Source: Spinacia oleracea
Taxonomy: Eukaryota > Streptophyta > Magnoliopsida > Caryophyllales > Amaranthaceae
Direction of reading: 5' to 3'
DNA length: 64,000 bases
Assembly (NCBI RefSeq): GCF_020520425.1
Contig: NC_079491.1
Span: 4,203,143 to 4,267,142 of the forward strand
In this document: piece after piece, positions 34,547 through 46,362 of the stretch
Numbering within the stretch: position 1 is the first letter of the stretch
Layout of the letters: every line of letters begins with the position of its first letter
Translations under genes and position numbers: made by a program
Notes under the pieces: generated by a model
The model's input: only the letters and a program-made list of their open reading frames with translations
Told to the model about the DNA's origin: nothing
Database searches by the model: none

Positions 34547-35822
34547 TTAAGCATGCATTAGCTCAGCCTGGATTAAGTCACCATAGATTCCCCATTCACA
34601 TAGCTTTGCTGAAGTAGCATCAGTTGAAAGGTGTATAGGCAATATGGATTCTGTTGCAATTCGAGAAATCACGTTTCCAGTGAACTGATTTAGAATCATA
34701 ATATCACCATAAGGCATAGCTGTGTCTTCAAACAGGTCTCGGAATACCGGCCTGTTAGGAAATTCATCTAGGCAGAGGATCTGCGTCTCTAAGCCTAGTT
34801 GACTCGTCAGGTTGGCCATGTAAGATACTGAACTTGATTATGGTCTTCGGCCGAACTCTCTGGAGTAGTCTCTTGTAAGAGCTGACAATGGGTTGGGTTG
34901 GGTCGAAATCAGGTCGACCCATTTATAAACGGGTTGAGATATTTTCAACCCAACCCGACCTGTTTACTTAAACGGGTTGAGATTCTCAACCCAACCCGAG
35001 CCGAATATAAACGGGTTGGCGTGAAGTTGACCTGTTTAGGTTGTTTTTCTCTTTTAAGTGTAAATTGAGTTGAATATATAGTTGCGGTGTGATTTTTTTG
35101 AGGCAAATCTACTAGACAAAACTAATACTCCAATATGCATTTGACATGAATCAAAACGTCAAATAATTATTCAACGTAAATGAAAATAAATCTTTCAAAT
35201 AACATTGTACAAATCTACATTACATACTTGCTTGAACTTAAACGAGTTGTTTTCAAGTTGAATTTTCAACTTGACCCAACCCATTTAATTAAACGGGTTG
35301 GGTTGGGTTGACCCATTTAATTAAACGGGTTGAAAGTCTTAACCCAACCCTTTATTATTGGGTTGGGTTCGGGTTAGGTTGGTGGATTGGGTCAGTTTTT
35401 ACCAGCTCTATCTCTTGTAAATCACCTCAGATGAGCCCCCACCCTTTGATTTTCCTTGGTAGGGAAGATGAGGTAATTCTTGGTGGGATGAAGTCTTCAT
35501 AGGGAGATGTGCCATTATAAACCCGATCAATAACTGTCCGGCGAACGAGTACAGAGGACACCGGTTCAGCGGAATGTGTTGCAAGCTTGTTTTGCAGAGG
35601 CTCAAATGACAATGGAACGATACGTTGACCGGAGGCTGATGTTTTGGAGATCACGAAAGTCGTGATGTCTTTGATGCTGAAAGACGAACCGACTAGATAG
35701 CCTAAGCTGTAGGTTACGGCGAGGAGGATGGCATAAGATAGTATTATGACAGCAACGGATAACTTTTCGTTTTCCATCCGTCTTGGGTAACGATGATGGG
35801 CGGGAAGCTGCTGGTTTTTCAT
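34547..35822 (-). pseudogene. Methyltransferase-like (Methyltransf_24 type) membrane protein, broken by frameshift, deletion and a hAT insertion
   Basis: Reading from ATG 35822, the first ~131 codons give an N-terminal signal-anchor (LSVAVIILSYAILLAVTYSL) and a stem ending PYEDFIPPRI...KIKGWG. The frame then breaks at a G-run near 35434. Shifted by one base it continues SSEVIYKRLLQRVRPKTIIK, where intact relatives have a motif-I glycine loop. Here the loop region is deleted and the frame changes again to MANLTSQLGLETQILCLDEF through LCEWGIYGDLIQ, then stops at 34547. A 534-bp hAT element splits the gene just before motif I. The remaining methyltransferase C-terminus (HD-containing part) is absent. 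Family assignment rests on remembered similarity to plant proteins with an IIEVGSFLGASA loop. Confidence 0.6.
34877..35410. mobile_element. hAT-like element filled with GGGTTGGGTT repeats, 534 bp
   Basis: Ends AAGAGCTGACAA and TTACCAGCTCTA match the AGAGCTG ends of the element at 23634. An exact 8-bp duplication TCTCTTGT (34869-34876, 35411-35418) flanks it. Subterminal halves are CAACCCAACCC / GGGTTGGGTT repeats around an AT-rich core. It is inserted within the methyltransferase-like pseudogene. Confidence 0.92.
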
Positions 35823-37059
35823 GTTGCTTTAACTTGCTTTTCTGATTTGGTTCGAGTTTTATGATTGTGATGAGTATGGTTGGTTGAAGACTTTGTAATT
35901 TGGTTGTAATGGTATGTATGCTACGCCACTGTCTAACTAGCATCAGATTCTTCTGTGGTAAGATCTGGTCATAATTTGGAACTTTCTTATAGTAATAATG
36001 TTGGGACTTTGTCAAGAATGTAAATGTAGGAAACTAGGAACCTGTATGCATTACTGTATTTTGAACTGTTATTCATGGGTTATTGTTTTATTTGTTGTAT
36101 TACTATTAAAAGAGGACATAATTCCGGTACGTGGATCGATCTCGTGGTGTCGTTTTCGGTAGGTGGATCGATCTCGTGGATAAGGGGGGACCCGAAACAG
36201 CAAAGGCCAAAGGGAGACTAGGGAGGGGTTTCTCTTCCTCGAGAAACTAAAATCATTACTCTATCCGTCCCTAAAAGATTGTCCCGAATGTATTTATTTA
36301 CTTTGTTAAGAATTAGGTATCCTTAAAAACAAATGAATGGGTAAATTTGTTTTCTAGTTAGATTAATAATGTATTCCGTGATAACAGTGGGTGAGGAAAG
36401 ATATGTGAGAACCATAGGTATGTGACAAACAATAGAAACACCCATTTATGCTATATACTCCGTAGCATTATAACGCAATTTTTTAGGAGCAATAACTACT
36501 TCATTTACAAATTAACATAATCATTTTTTTACTAGTGAGGTTTTGACCTTGTAATAGTGAGAAGGCGGTGTACAATAAGTCATATGTTTAAATCTCTCTT
36601 CTAAATCTCCCTTTCTATATTTGTAATTTGCAATGCCCTCGTAATGCACAATCAATATCAATTGCTCTTTGTTGTTACAACACTGTCTTCCAACCCAAAA
36701 ATCCAAACCAAACCATTAAAGTATGGTTTGACAATTTTCTAAATCAAACCACATTACATATCAAATACCAAATCAAACACTTAAAATGGGGCTTTGTTAG
36801 CGGTTTATCAATATTTTTTTCTAACCAGACATATAAGTAGTTACCTCCTCTGTCCCTAAAAAATGGACCCTTTTGATTTTTCGTAGTCTATAAGACACGA
36901 CTTAAAAGGTAAATATCTCTAATTCTATACGAATCTAACAAAAATTTCATGGCCAAAGTTTTCAAAATCCGAAAACCCGACACCCCGCCTATTTTTCTGA
37001 TCCAGATTTCAGACGGGTTTTTTAACCCACCTTGGCCACCTACCTAAACCCGACCCACT
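35823..37059. other. Intergenic between pseudogene and lysine-pathway gene
   Basis: Contains a 22-bp direct repeat (separate entry) and two single-ended Stowaway-like fragments (CTCTATCCGTCCCTAAAAGA at 36259; CTCCTCTGTCCCTAAAAAAT at 36846) without matching partners. The final 100 bp is the promoter of the gene at 37392. No reading frame of interest. Confidence 0.5.
36126..36179 (+). repeat. 22-bp direct repeat containing ATCGATCTCGTGG
   Basis: GGTACGTGGATCGATCTCGT-GG at 36126-36147 recurs at 36158-36179 with one mismatch (ACGTGG to AGGTGG), 10 bp apart. Each copy contains the palindrome ATCGAT. Confidence 0.85.
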
Positions 37060-37391
37060 ATTTTCCTGGCGTAGTGCATTCCCAAGAATCTCAACCTCTG
37101 GAAAACACTCTCACACAGTCACACTCCTCTCAGCTTGCTTCAAACTTCCGAAACCCCTCATTGTTTCCGGTGCGGCGTTGCCGGAATCTTATTATCTTCT
37201 TCTTTCTAAGGTAAGTCCATGATAAACTAACTTAGGGTTTAAAATTTTAACTTTTTGTGTTGTGCCCGTGTTGATATTGAACGATATATAGGCATTTCCA
37301 TCGTATGCATTATCTGTAATTGTCATGGAGTAATTAAGATTGCGTTTTTACTAATTGGGTTTCTTTTATTTGGCGCAGATAATTGTATAAA
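37060..37391 (+). other. Leader of the DHDPR gene with 5'UTR intron
   Basis: A strong donor (TTTCTAAG then GTAAGTCC, intron start 37211) and acceptor (TTTGGCGCAG, intron end 37378) define a 168-bp leader intron. The mature leader would run from about 37060-37210 and resume at 37379, 13 bp before the ATG. Confidence 0.6.
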
Positions 37392-40300
37392 ATGGCATTT
37401 GTTGTAAAAGTTCCGGGGAATGTGAGCATTTCTTCGCAGTGCAAATTTGGGGGTTTTTCTGGGAGTAGAGTTGGGAAATCAGGGTTTCAAAACGGGCGTA
37501 GATCGTTTGTTTCAGCAGTAATGTCAAGCAGCCCTGCCCAGAATGTCGAAAATCTCTCCATCAAGTCCAAAGATATTGGATTGCCCATTTTGGTATTAAC
37601 ATCCTTTACTGTTTTTTTTTTTTGAATTGTTTGCTCTTCAATTCGTGAATTCTTGTACTTACATGTTGAATTGGATCACGTTAGAGTGTGTTCATGTCGT
37701 AAATAGATATATTGTTCGAGGAATTAATGGTTAGAATTAACGAGTTTCAAGCGAATTTGGGATTAAGGGAGACAGGGAGATTTTACGTATGGGTTTTACT
37801 AACTTTCACTGGAAATGCTTTGTTTCTTTTAGGTTTATCTAGAATTGGGTTATATATGCCCGTCACTTTCCCGTGCTAGTAGATTATAGTTATGCTCTGA
37901 TAAAACATGGAAGGATAGTGAAGGCATTTGGGTGCTGAGATTGAAATTGGCTATATTCAGGGAGTTCTCTGTGCTTTTCAAGCAGCACATTGTAATCTAC
38001 TCCGTAGTGTAATTAAGGAAGAAAGGAGAGTAGTATAATTAAGGAAGAAAAGGAGAGAAAAAAGTACTGTCTAAGACTCTTACTGTGTTTAGGTGTTATG
38101 GTTGAATAACTTGAATGTGACAACAATTGATGGAAATAAAGGGTGCACCATTTTCAACTTTTCCCTACAATTTCTTTTTGTTCTTCTCTTTTATTACCTA
38201 AGCATCTGTCATTTCATGGCTATAACTGAAATGGCTCCTTAAACTTTGAGTCTCGCCTTTGCTTGGCTGATCCTAGGATACAACCTTCATTTTTTGAAGT
38301 TAGCTTTATTCTTATCTAACAATCCCTAAATGTTAAAGGGAGATGTTGAAGTCAGACCAGTTCTGATACCTGTTTATTTGTGGGGTGTCCACTTGCACTT
38401 GTGAGAAACTAGCTGAGGTAAAATGGTCTACAATAGATTATAACCTTCCTCACAACACTTGTAATGTGTCCTGGATTTCAAAAGGTGTTTACTTTTTCGC
38501 ATCAAAACTATACTTTGGGTGAATAACTTCAAAAATAAGTATCCATACAAGTCTTCTAATAATCCTTATCTGCTTGAAACAAATACTTATAACAATTAGA
38601 GGTGAACTACTGATTATATTTTGGGAGCTGCTGAATGAAACCAAATATTAATATCCTTTATTATGGGGCAGATGTTGATAGAAGCACAGGTCACTGCTCT
38701 GCACTTGTATATGCTGTTATCAGAGATGTCTTGTCACTGTGATGTGGATTTCATGGTTGTAACATCATGGTTCTGTTTAATGTAACATTTCTCAGAAAGT
38801 TTGTACTATGTGCTTCTTTGTTATAGGTCAATAGTTGCATGGGAAAAATGGGGAAAGCAGTTATTGAAGCGGCATCTAATGCTGGCCTTCATATTGTTCC
38901 TGTATCATTTGGTGCTCAAGAGGAAAGTGGACAGTCTGTCCAAGTGGGGGGTAAAGAAATTCAGGTCCACAGTCCTTCAGAAAGAGAAGATATCCTTGCC
39001 TCCGTCTATCATGAATATCCAGAGCTGATTGTGGTAGACTACACAGTGCCTACTGCAGTTAATGGTACGTAGAACAAATGAAACCTAATAACTTAACTCA
39101 GTTCCTTTTTGCTTGAGATAATAAATGGGGTGCAACTGTTCAATAGTTGAGATTTTCAGCCTTTTAGCTTGATATTAGGAAACCTAAGAAACCCCCGTCA
39201 TAAGTAACTGGTTGTAGATAAAAGGTTTACACCTTCAATATGGATGCTTGACTGTTGACCACCACTTATCAATCATTATGGACATCATCTGATGCACAGC
39301 ACTTCATTTCTTCAGTTCTATGCTGTATTATTGAATTTTAAAATGAAGAATTTGAATTTTGCATTTTACCACTTTAAATAATAATCTTGTAACTACTGAT
39401 ATTTTTTGATGTGGTATCTTGCTCGTATTTTTGTTTTATCACTACATAGAAGTGAGTTTTTCACTTTCTGCTGAGTACTTTGTATGTTTATTTCATTCAT
39501 ATTCTTCATTTTGTCCTCGAAATATTTACTGTAATGACGCTTACATGTATTTGTGTACATATTTATGTTCCTTTTTTGTGGGGTTGGGGGGGGGGGGGGG
39601 TGTTATTGTGTCTCTATTCTTTCAGGGTGAGGCTGTGTTTCTCCTTTAGGTTTTCTCATCATTAGGTGGATGTGGCCCATAAAACTTACAAGCCAAGGTC
39701 TACCCTTTTATTTTTCTGTAGATAACCAAAAAAAAATTGTTGGACAGCAGTAGAGATAGATGCAGAAAAACAGAATGCCAAAATAAAAAAATCCATGTAA
39801 CTCCAGCCTAGTGCAACCAGTATAGATAAAAAATACTGTGGCTTTGTTGTTGCTGGACTCCAAGTTGCTGACGCTTTTAAAGTTTTGTGGTGACGGGGAG
39901 GGGCTGTAAAAAGGGCTCTTTGTTCGTCATCTTGTTAGCGAAGTAATCGATTATGATTCTATTCTTGGAATTCCCTTATAGTTGGTTGATCATTTTGGAT
40001 TATATGGTCTGCAGACAATGCAGAGTTGTATTGCAAAATTGGGGTGCCTTTTGTGATTGGAACGACTGGTGGAGACAGGGAGAGACTTCATAAGACTGTG
40101 GAGGAATCGAAAAATTATGCTGTCATATCTCCCCAGATGGGAAAGCAGGTGTTTCATCTGTAGTCCTGTAGCCTAAGCCAGTTTCAAGATATTTATTGTA
40201 GTTCTATTCACTAAATACCTGAACCCTTGGCTGTTTAAGGTTGTGGCATTTCTTGCAGCTATGGAAATTATGTCTGAGCAATTCCCTGGAGCCTTTTCAG

Positions 40301-42980
40301 GATATTCTCTCCAGGTACTTCCTCTCCTTCATGCCCTTTGTGATGCATAATTCTTTATGAACTTGTTTCAGCGCTTCTGGCAAGAAAGTTCCGACAGCTG
40401 TTTGGATGGAGTAGACAGTATATGTGCATGTTTGGTAAACTCATTTGTGATAAATTCGAATTCTCTAACATGGATATAAATTTGATTGCTGCATTTGATT
40501 TGTGGATACTTCTGCTTCAGTAGTCGTACAACTACGATCATGCATTATCTTGTGCAACCTTTTTCTGAGAGATCTTATTCAAGCAATGTCACATCTTTCA
40601 ACTGATGTATGATTGAGCATACTTACGTACTTGTCCACCATATATTAGTTTGATTCTGCTGCTTCCACTTCATAAACTTTGGTTAGATAATGACATGAAT
40701 TATTTGCTAAGTATTAGATATGACGGATACCCTGTGTTTTGAAGGTCATGGAGTCTCATCAATCCAACAAAAAGGATGCGTCTGGGACAGCTAAGGCGGT
40801 TATCTCATGCTTTCAAAAACTTGGAGTAGACTTTGATATGGATCAGGTAGGTTTCTCTTGTATACACTTTTAGTTAATTACACTGGTCAAGTATCATGGT
40901 GGAATGAAACTTACTTATGTCAATTTACTGTTCAATATTCTTAGAATTACTATATGATCTGATAATACAAATCATCTTTCTGATATTACTGCACAATGAG
41001 AAATTAGTATATCTGATAATACATAAATGTGACTGCTTACACCTCTTTTTGTAGGCTTATTGAAGAATTGTACTTGTTATGACAAATTACATATTCACTT
41101 ATTGCATCTGATTCAATCTTGAACTTCTTTCTGACCTATTTTTCTGTGCTGTTATGGATGTGGGGAGTGTTTTGCCTTCTTTTTTTGGAGTGAGTTGTTT
41201 GGAAATATTTACGTTTTGACCTTGGAAGACATAGTAGGAGGAGGATAAGTGACAAGCCAGTAGCGTAGTTTGCTACCCTAATCTTATTGAATATCTGTGT
41301 TTCTTTGTGAGTTGTGGACAGAGGGGTTCGGTTCTGGATGCTTGCTGAGCCCGCATTTTCCCTAAGCCAACTCATTGGTCATATTTTTATGAATTTCTGT
41401 AGAACTTTCCATCACTAACTTCTAATTCATAGTAAGAGCTATTTATTTTCTTAACTTTATTTCTTTTACATTGTATAATATGATCTTAGACTATCTCTGG
41501 AACTGTTAGAGGCAACATATCATTCTAACATCATCTGTAAAACCTTTATGTCATCGTGTGTTTTGGGTTGCTGTTTTCATCAACTGTGCTTGATCATTAT
41601 CTGATAATTTTATTCTATCCATCGCTCATATTATTAGATACAACTAATACGGGATCCTGAGCTGCAAGTTGATATGGTGGGTGTCCCGAAAGAGCATGTT
41701 GCTGGTCATGCATTCCACATGTACCATCTAACGTCACCCGACCAAACGTAAACCTATCTCATCCATCTCTTTTAAATTTATATTCTACTAAAGAGTTGAT
41801 AAGTTTTGCCACTTTTCGTCTCTGCTTCAGGGTATCATTTGAATTTCAGCATAACGTGTGTGGACGCTCTATATATGCTGAGGGTACTGTCGATGCTGTG
41901 CTTTTCCTAGCAAAGAAGGTAGATTTTTGCTTCTTTTGTTTATTTTTTTTCCCTCCTTAAGGTGTTAAAAGAATGTACGTTACGGTGGTTTTATTTCAAT
42001 ATTATTCTTAAACATGAGGGGGCGTTTATCGGTGAAATATGTCTTTGTTACAAATGAATGTTTAATAATCAAGTAGGCTTACACAGTTACACGGAAATTG
42101 TGCTCCTTTTCTGGCCATCTAATCCTTGCGGTTGGGGTTTACCTCCTAAATGGCTACATATTTAGACTTCAGGCTCCGTTTCTTTCAACGGAAAACATTT
42201 TCAAAGGAAAACATCAAGGGAAAATAGTTTTCCTTTGTTTGTTTTCTCACAAGAAAAATTAAAAAGATAAAGAATATAGAAGAGGAAATGATAGGAAAGA
42301 AAAGGAAATGTAAGGGATTGGAGTGGAAAATGTGGCATTCCTTCTTTTCAAATGGAAAGTTGGTTTTCCACCTTTTGGAAAATTGTTTTCCACCCTTAAC
42401 AAAACAAACGAAAGAAAATGGGAAAATCATTTTCCGAAAAAGTGTTTTGTGTCAAAACAGACAGAGCCTTAGTTAAGAGCTTTTTTTGTCCTTTTAGGGT
42501 GTTGATGGTGATGGTGGTCCAATTAGGAGTTAATTACAAAAATAGGAAGCTCCTGTTGAATATTATTAGAACATAGGTGAGAATCAGAAAGATTATAGGT
42601 GTGCTAATTCGCTATGATGAAATAAGCTTAACTCTGAGTGTTTTCCGTGGTGGGAAAGCACGGAATCCGGGATGTTATAGGAGTATGTTATTTGGATATG
42701 TACCGATTACTAGTTTGGATCCAATGACCCGATTAATGTACTCCGTAGTTGTTAGTGACTTAGTGTAATTGTTTAAGCTTCTGAAGTTGGGAACATTTCG
42801 TGTTGGGAATTTTTCTGGTTTGGAAATAGGTTGCTTATGTTCAGTTTCTCTTTTATTGGATGTGATGATGTTGTATAACCTATTAGGACTAAAAATCGAT
42901 TGTACATACAGGTTCAATCCAAGGCTTCGAAACAAATCTACAATATGATCGATGTCTTGCGTGAAGGCAACATGCGATAA
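37392..42980 (+). CDS. DAPB: 4-hydroxy-tetrahydrodipicolinate reductase, plastid (lysine biosynthesis)
   Basis: NAD(P)H-dependent reduction of 4-hydroxy-tetrahydrodipicolinate in the diaminopimelate route to lysine. Exons: 37392-37592, 38827-39064, 40015-40148, 40240-40314, 40745-40846, 41638-41747, 41831-41918 and 42912-42980, phase-consistent, 338 residues. Residues 1 to ~55 are Ser-rich and lack acidic residues early, as in chloroplast transit peptides. The nucleotide-binding loop reads VNSCMGKMGKAV at residues ~67-78. Here the first glycine of the usual plant NGCSGKMG loop is serine. VVDYTVPTAVNDNAELY and VPFVIGTTGGDR follow. The catalytic segment is ESHQSNKKDASGTAKAV (His221, Lys227). 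The C-terminal NVCGRSIYAEGTVDAVLFLA and NMIDVLREGNMR are typical of the plant DAPB1/2 group. Intron 7 carries a small MITE; intron 2 a G-run at 39584. Confidence 0.95.
39579..39600 (+). repeat. G-run in DHDPR intron 2
   Basis: GGGGTT followed by about 16 uninterrupted G. Confidence 0.9.
42172..42468. mobile_element. Harbinger-like MITE in DHDPR intron 7, 297 bp
   Basis: Ends GGCTCCGTTTCTTTCAACGG and GTTTTGTGTCAAAACAGACAGAGCC are imperfect inverted repeats. The interior is self-complementary (GGAAAACATTTTC against GAAAATGATTTTCC). Flanks TCA / TTA could be a mutated 3-bp TTA duplication. Confidence 0.65.
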
Positions 42981-44500
42981 ATTTGTCTGAACTTTTCCGA
43001 CATTTGAAGATCGTTTCTAGTTGTCGACGGTGGTTCACATATGCCTACCCGGAACCACTGGGAACTAGATTATTTTCTTATGTAACTTTAGGAAATCAGA
43101 GTCAATAAGCTTGAGCATAATTTTGTAGTCTAGGGTGTGTTAAGTTGTATGGATTTGGGCCTTTGTGATCTGTGGTACATGGAAAGGCCCAAAATATGTA
43201 TGGATTTGGGCTGAGGAACTTTTTTGTAAACACTAATTTTATTAAGTGTTTAACTAGTTTTTTTCTTAACGAATAAGATTTTGTCAGATCGTCGTTTGTA
43301 AGAATTTTCCCCGAGGGGGATCGGGGAGAACCGGAGAATAACGGGTAGGAACTAGTAAGCCCTTTGGACAACTTAATGCTTCTTAATAAGGTAATTATTA
43401 ATTTAGAATTTTGGACAAAGGTAATATTAGACCTGGTTATTGGATATGATATCACAAATTTACGTTCAATAATCCCGGGGGCTATGCAAAAAGGTGTAGG
43501 GCTAAGGTCAAATTAAAAGGGTTTTATTGGACATGGTCAAACTAATGTCCTAGTGATTTCATAAATTAAAGTAGTTGCGAAAGTTAAAAAAATTACTATA
43601 CACAAAGTATATAATTTTGTACTCATTGTACTCGCATTTAGCTCTTTCTTTTTTCATTTTTCCTTGTTGGTTTATTTGTCCACTGATTACTAGCCCGGTA
43701 TTGACTGACATGCGTTTTGACCCGCCTATTATCAACCTGTTTCAAGGTGGTCTTTTTATGTCCTCTTCTGGTTTTGACCCGCAGTCCCGCTTCGACCCTA
43801 ACTCGTCCCGTTCAATAACTAGGTCTAGGTAGTGTGTTTCTAGTTGCAATAGGGTGTTTATTTATGAACGGGTGAAGTATTATCTTATTAGATTAACATC
43901 TAACCTAGTTTATGGAGAGATGGATTAACATGCATCACCAAAATGCTAATGTTTTTCAATAATAGGCCCGTTATAAGTTTTTTGGGCCTATGGCTCACTT
44001 TGGTTGTTTAGCATGTCCATTGTCCATTTGTCTTCTACTTAAAGTATAAGATTATGCCATTATGTATGCACTTAAATGTATAGGATTATGCTTAATGACT
44101 CAACCTACCATTTTGGATAAAAAGGTGTTCCATTTCCTAGATATTAATGTATGTTTGCTTGTAAATGCATAGTGAAATTATGACTAGTATAACATCTTCA
44201 AATACAATATTGGAAATTCGAATAACCATCCATGCCTCCTCAAATAATGTTAGGGTTCATTCTATTCTCTTAATCTATGAAATTTCAATTACCTTTGATG
44301 ATGCCTTCTTAAATAATGTTAGTTTCACATTATGTGTCCCTTACTAAAAGGGAAAAAAAAGAAGTTACTTTAGGTACTTTTCTTATTCAATATAGTGTAA
44401 ATCTTTCCATTCACATATCTTTTCCTCTTGGTTTTTTTTTTCTTTATATGTTATTGTTGGAAGAGTTGTTTTATTCTTGTGGTATAACGACGTGGATGGG
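42981..44500. other. DHDPR 3' UTR, then intergenic
   Basis: The 3' UTR probably ends within 42981-43260. The rest is AT-rich, with no gene. The open frame on the minus strand at 43102-43455 has no domain and is judged random. Confidence 0.5.
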
Positions 44501-44664
44501 ATTCAATCTAAACCCTAGATATATGTCATTAAAAAACGCAGTTTTTATCAATTACATGGACTTTATAGATAATAAGTTACAGATTCAATCTAAACCCTAG
44601 ATATATGTCATTAAAAAACGCAGTTTTTATCAATTACATGGACTTTATAGATAATAAGTTACAG
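44501..44664 (+). repeat. Perfect 82-bp tandem duplication
   Basis: Copies at 44501-44582 and 44583-44664 begin ATTCAATCTAAACCCTAGAT and appear identical throughout, so the duplication is very recent or an assembly artefact. Confidence 0.95.
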
Positions 44665-46176
44665 ATTCAACAAGTTCAAATAAGTTGTAATTAGTTTCAA
44701 TCAAGCTTATAAGTTTACTCACGTGAAATCAGGTCATTAAGTCTAATACGTTCCAATCAAGACTTATTAAGTTAATCAGGTTCAGAAAAATTCAGATGTT
44801 ATCAGATGAAGATCATGCACAAATCACAAATACACTTATAATGCTTTAAAAGATTTTATTTTATTGTTTTGATAAAAAGGAGAAAAGTGAAAAAAGAACA
44901 AAGCGTGCAAACTTTTTTTTGTGTGTTAAATTTTCAAAAGGATGCAAATATTTTCATGTAAAAACCCTAAAAAACATATTCCCAAATCCTCATATTTACT
45001 TTTTGGTAATAGGAAGAAAAAGACAAAAAAAGAATGAAAAAAGAGACAAAAAGCAACCTAATCCAAACTACCAACTTTTATGAAATTGCAATACGTTGGT
45101 TTGAGGAAGATTAATACAACGTGGTCCTCCCACTATTTGCTCATACGACTAAATTATTCATTTAAATACTTGTGGGGTCACATTTTTTAATTTGTAAAAT
45201 CGTCAAGTGCTTTATGAACAAGCAATTTGGAAGATGTTTATGCACGGTCAACATAATGATACGTCATTATTTTCATAAACATGATTATCTATTTATCTTA
45301 TAATTTCCCATAAAAAAAAAAAAATCGAAAGTTTGGCAACAAACAAGGGACGAAAAGTTTATATTCTTCATACTCAACTCTCGCCCAAAGGTGATTTTCG
45401 TGTCTGAATCAAGCATGTAAACTTTTAAATACATGAATCTCTCTGTACATACTGATATGTAATTAGCATTTGGTTGTTCTCGTTAGAGAGCAAAAAACGG
45501 AGAAAATTGACCTTTTCGAGCCTAAAATTAAAAGAAATATAAACTTTATGCTCTAAAGTGATGTGAAAAATTAGGATTTGGAGGGACCGAGATTAAATTA
45601 ATTTAACAGATTAAGTGAAAGGGCAGAATAATTTTAACGACGTAGGACCCCAAATAAGATTAGAAGGGCCAAGGGCTCATGGCTCTTGTTAAAAACAGTT
45701 GGTCAGTTAAAGATACATTGTTAACATGTTGCATGATCTCATAATCGTAGAAAATCTTAGTAGGACATACTTTGCTTAAACTATTTAACTAAGAGACAAT
45801 GTAACATCATCATCATCATCAAAGACAAAACACCTCCTTAATCTTGAAACTTAATTAATGCATGCAATAATAAGTGAGTAATAAGTTAATTAATAAATTA
45901 CTAATAAATAAAACACTCTAGTACTAAGATTAGTAAATTTTGTTTAGAAGCAAAGTTGCACATTAATAGAATTAGAGGTAGGTACTATAGTTTTATTGGG
46001 AGCTCCAACTGCCATAACTACCATGACTCGGAGTCACATGGGGGAAATTGCCTTTAATTAGCCGACTAAAGCAATTAAGATTATTCATCTTTTCATTCAT
46101 TTTTTGTAAAAAAAGTTTATTAATAAATGAGGATTGATTATGATGTGCAAGGGTAGACAAAAAGTCAAAGTATACT
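44665..46176. other. Intergenic, no gene seen
   Basis: AT-rich with A-runs and a short CAT repeat (45808-45821). No splice-coherent reading frame or clear transposon ends. Confidence 0.5.
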
Positions 46177-46355
46177 GACCAATTTTCTGTTGGTTTAGTG
46201 GTGATTGGGGTTGAACTTGGTAGGAAGTATCGCGTGTTCGATTTCCCGCAACAACAATTAGGAGGGGACTGAAATAGTGAAATCTATCCACTTATAACTC
46301 GTCCCGGATCCGAATTAGCCCTAAGGGTGAACCGGTCGGTAACACCAAAAAAAAG
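46177..46355 (+). mobile_element. tRNA-derived SINE, copy 1
   Basis: Begins GACCAATTTTCTGTTGG, followed by a pol III A box (TGGTTTAGTGGTGATTGG) and B box (GTGTTCGATTTCCCGC). It ends in AACACC plus an A-tail. A short target duplication GTATACT (46170-46176 and 46356-46362) flanks it. A second copy lies at 47251-47423 on the other strand. Confidence 0.85.
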
Positions 46356-46362
46356 GTATACT

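Noticed and set aside
36259..36480. Possible Stowaway element
   Set aside because: Only the left CTCTATCCGTCCC-type end is visible; no matching right end or TA duplication.
43102..43455. 117-codon minus-strand frame after DHDPR
   Set aside because: Random-looking composition, overlaps the probable 3' UTR, and no homologue recognised.
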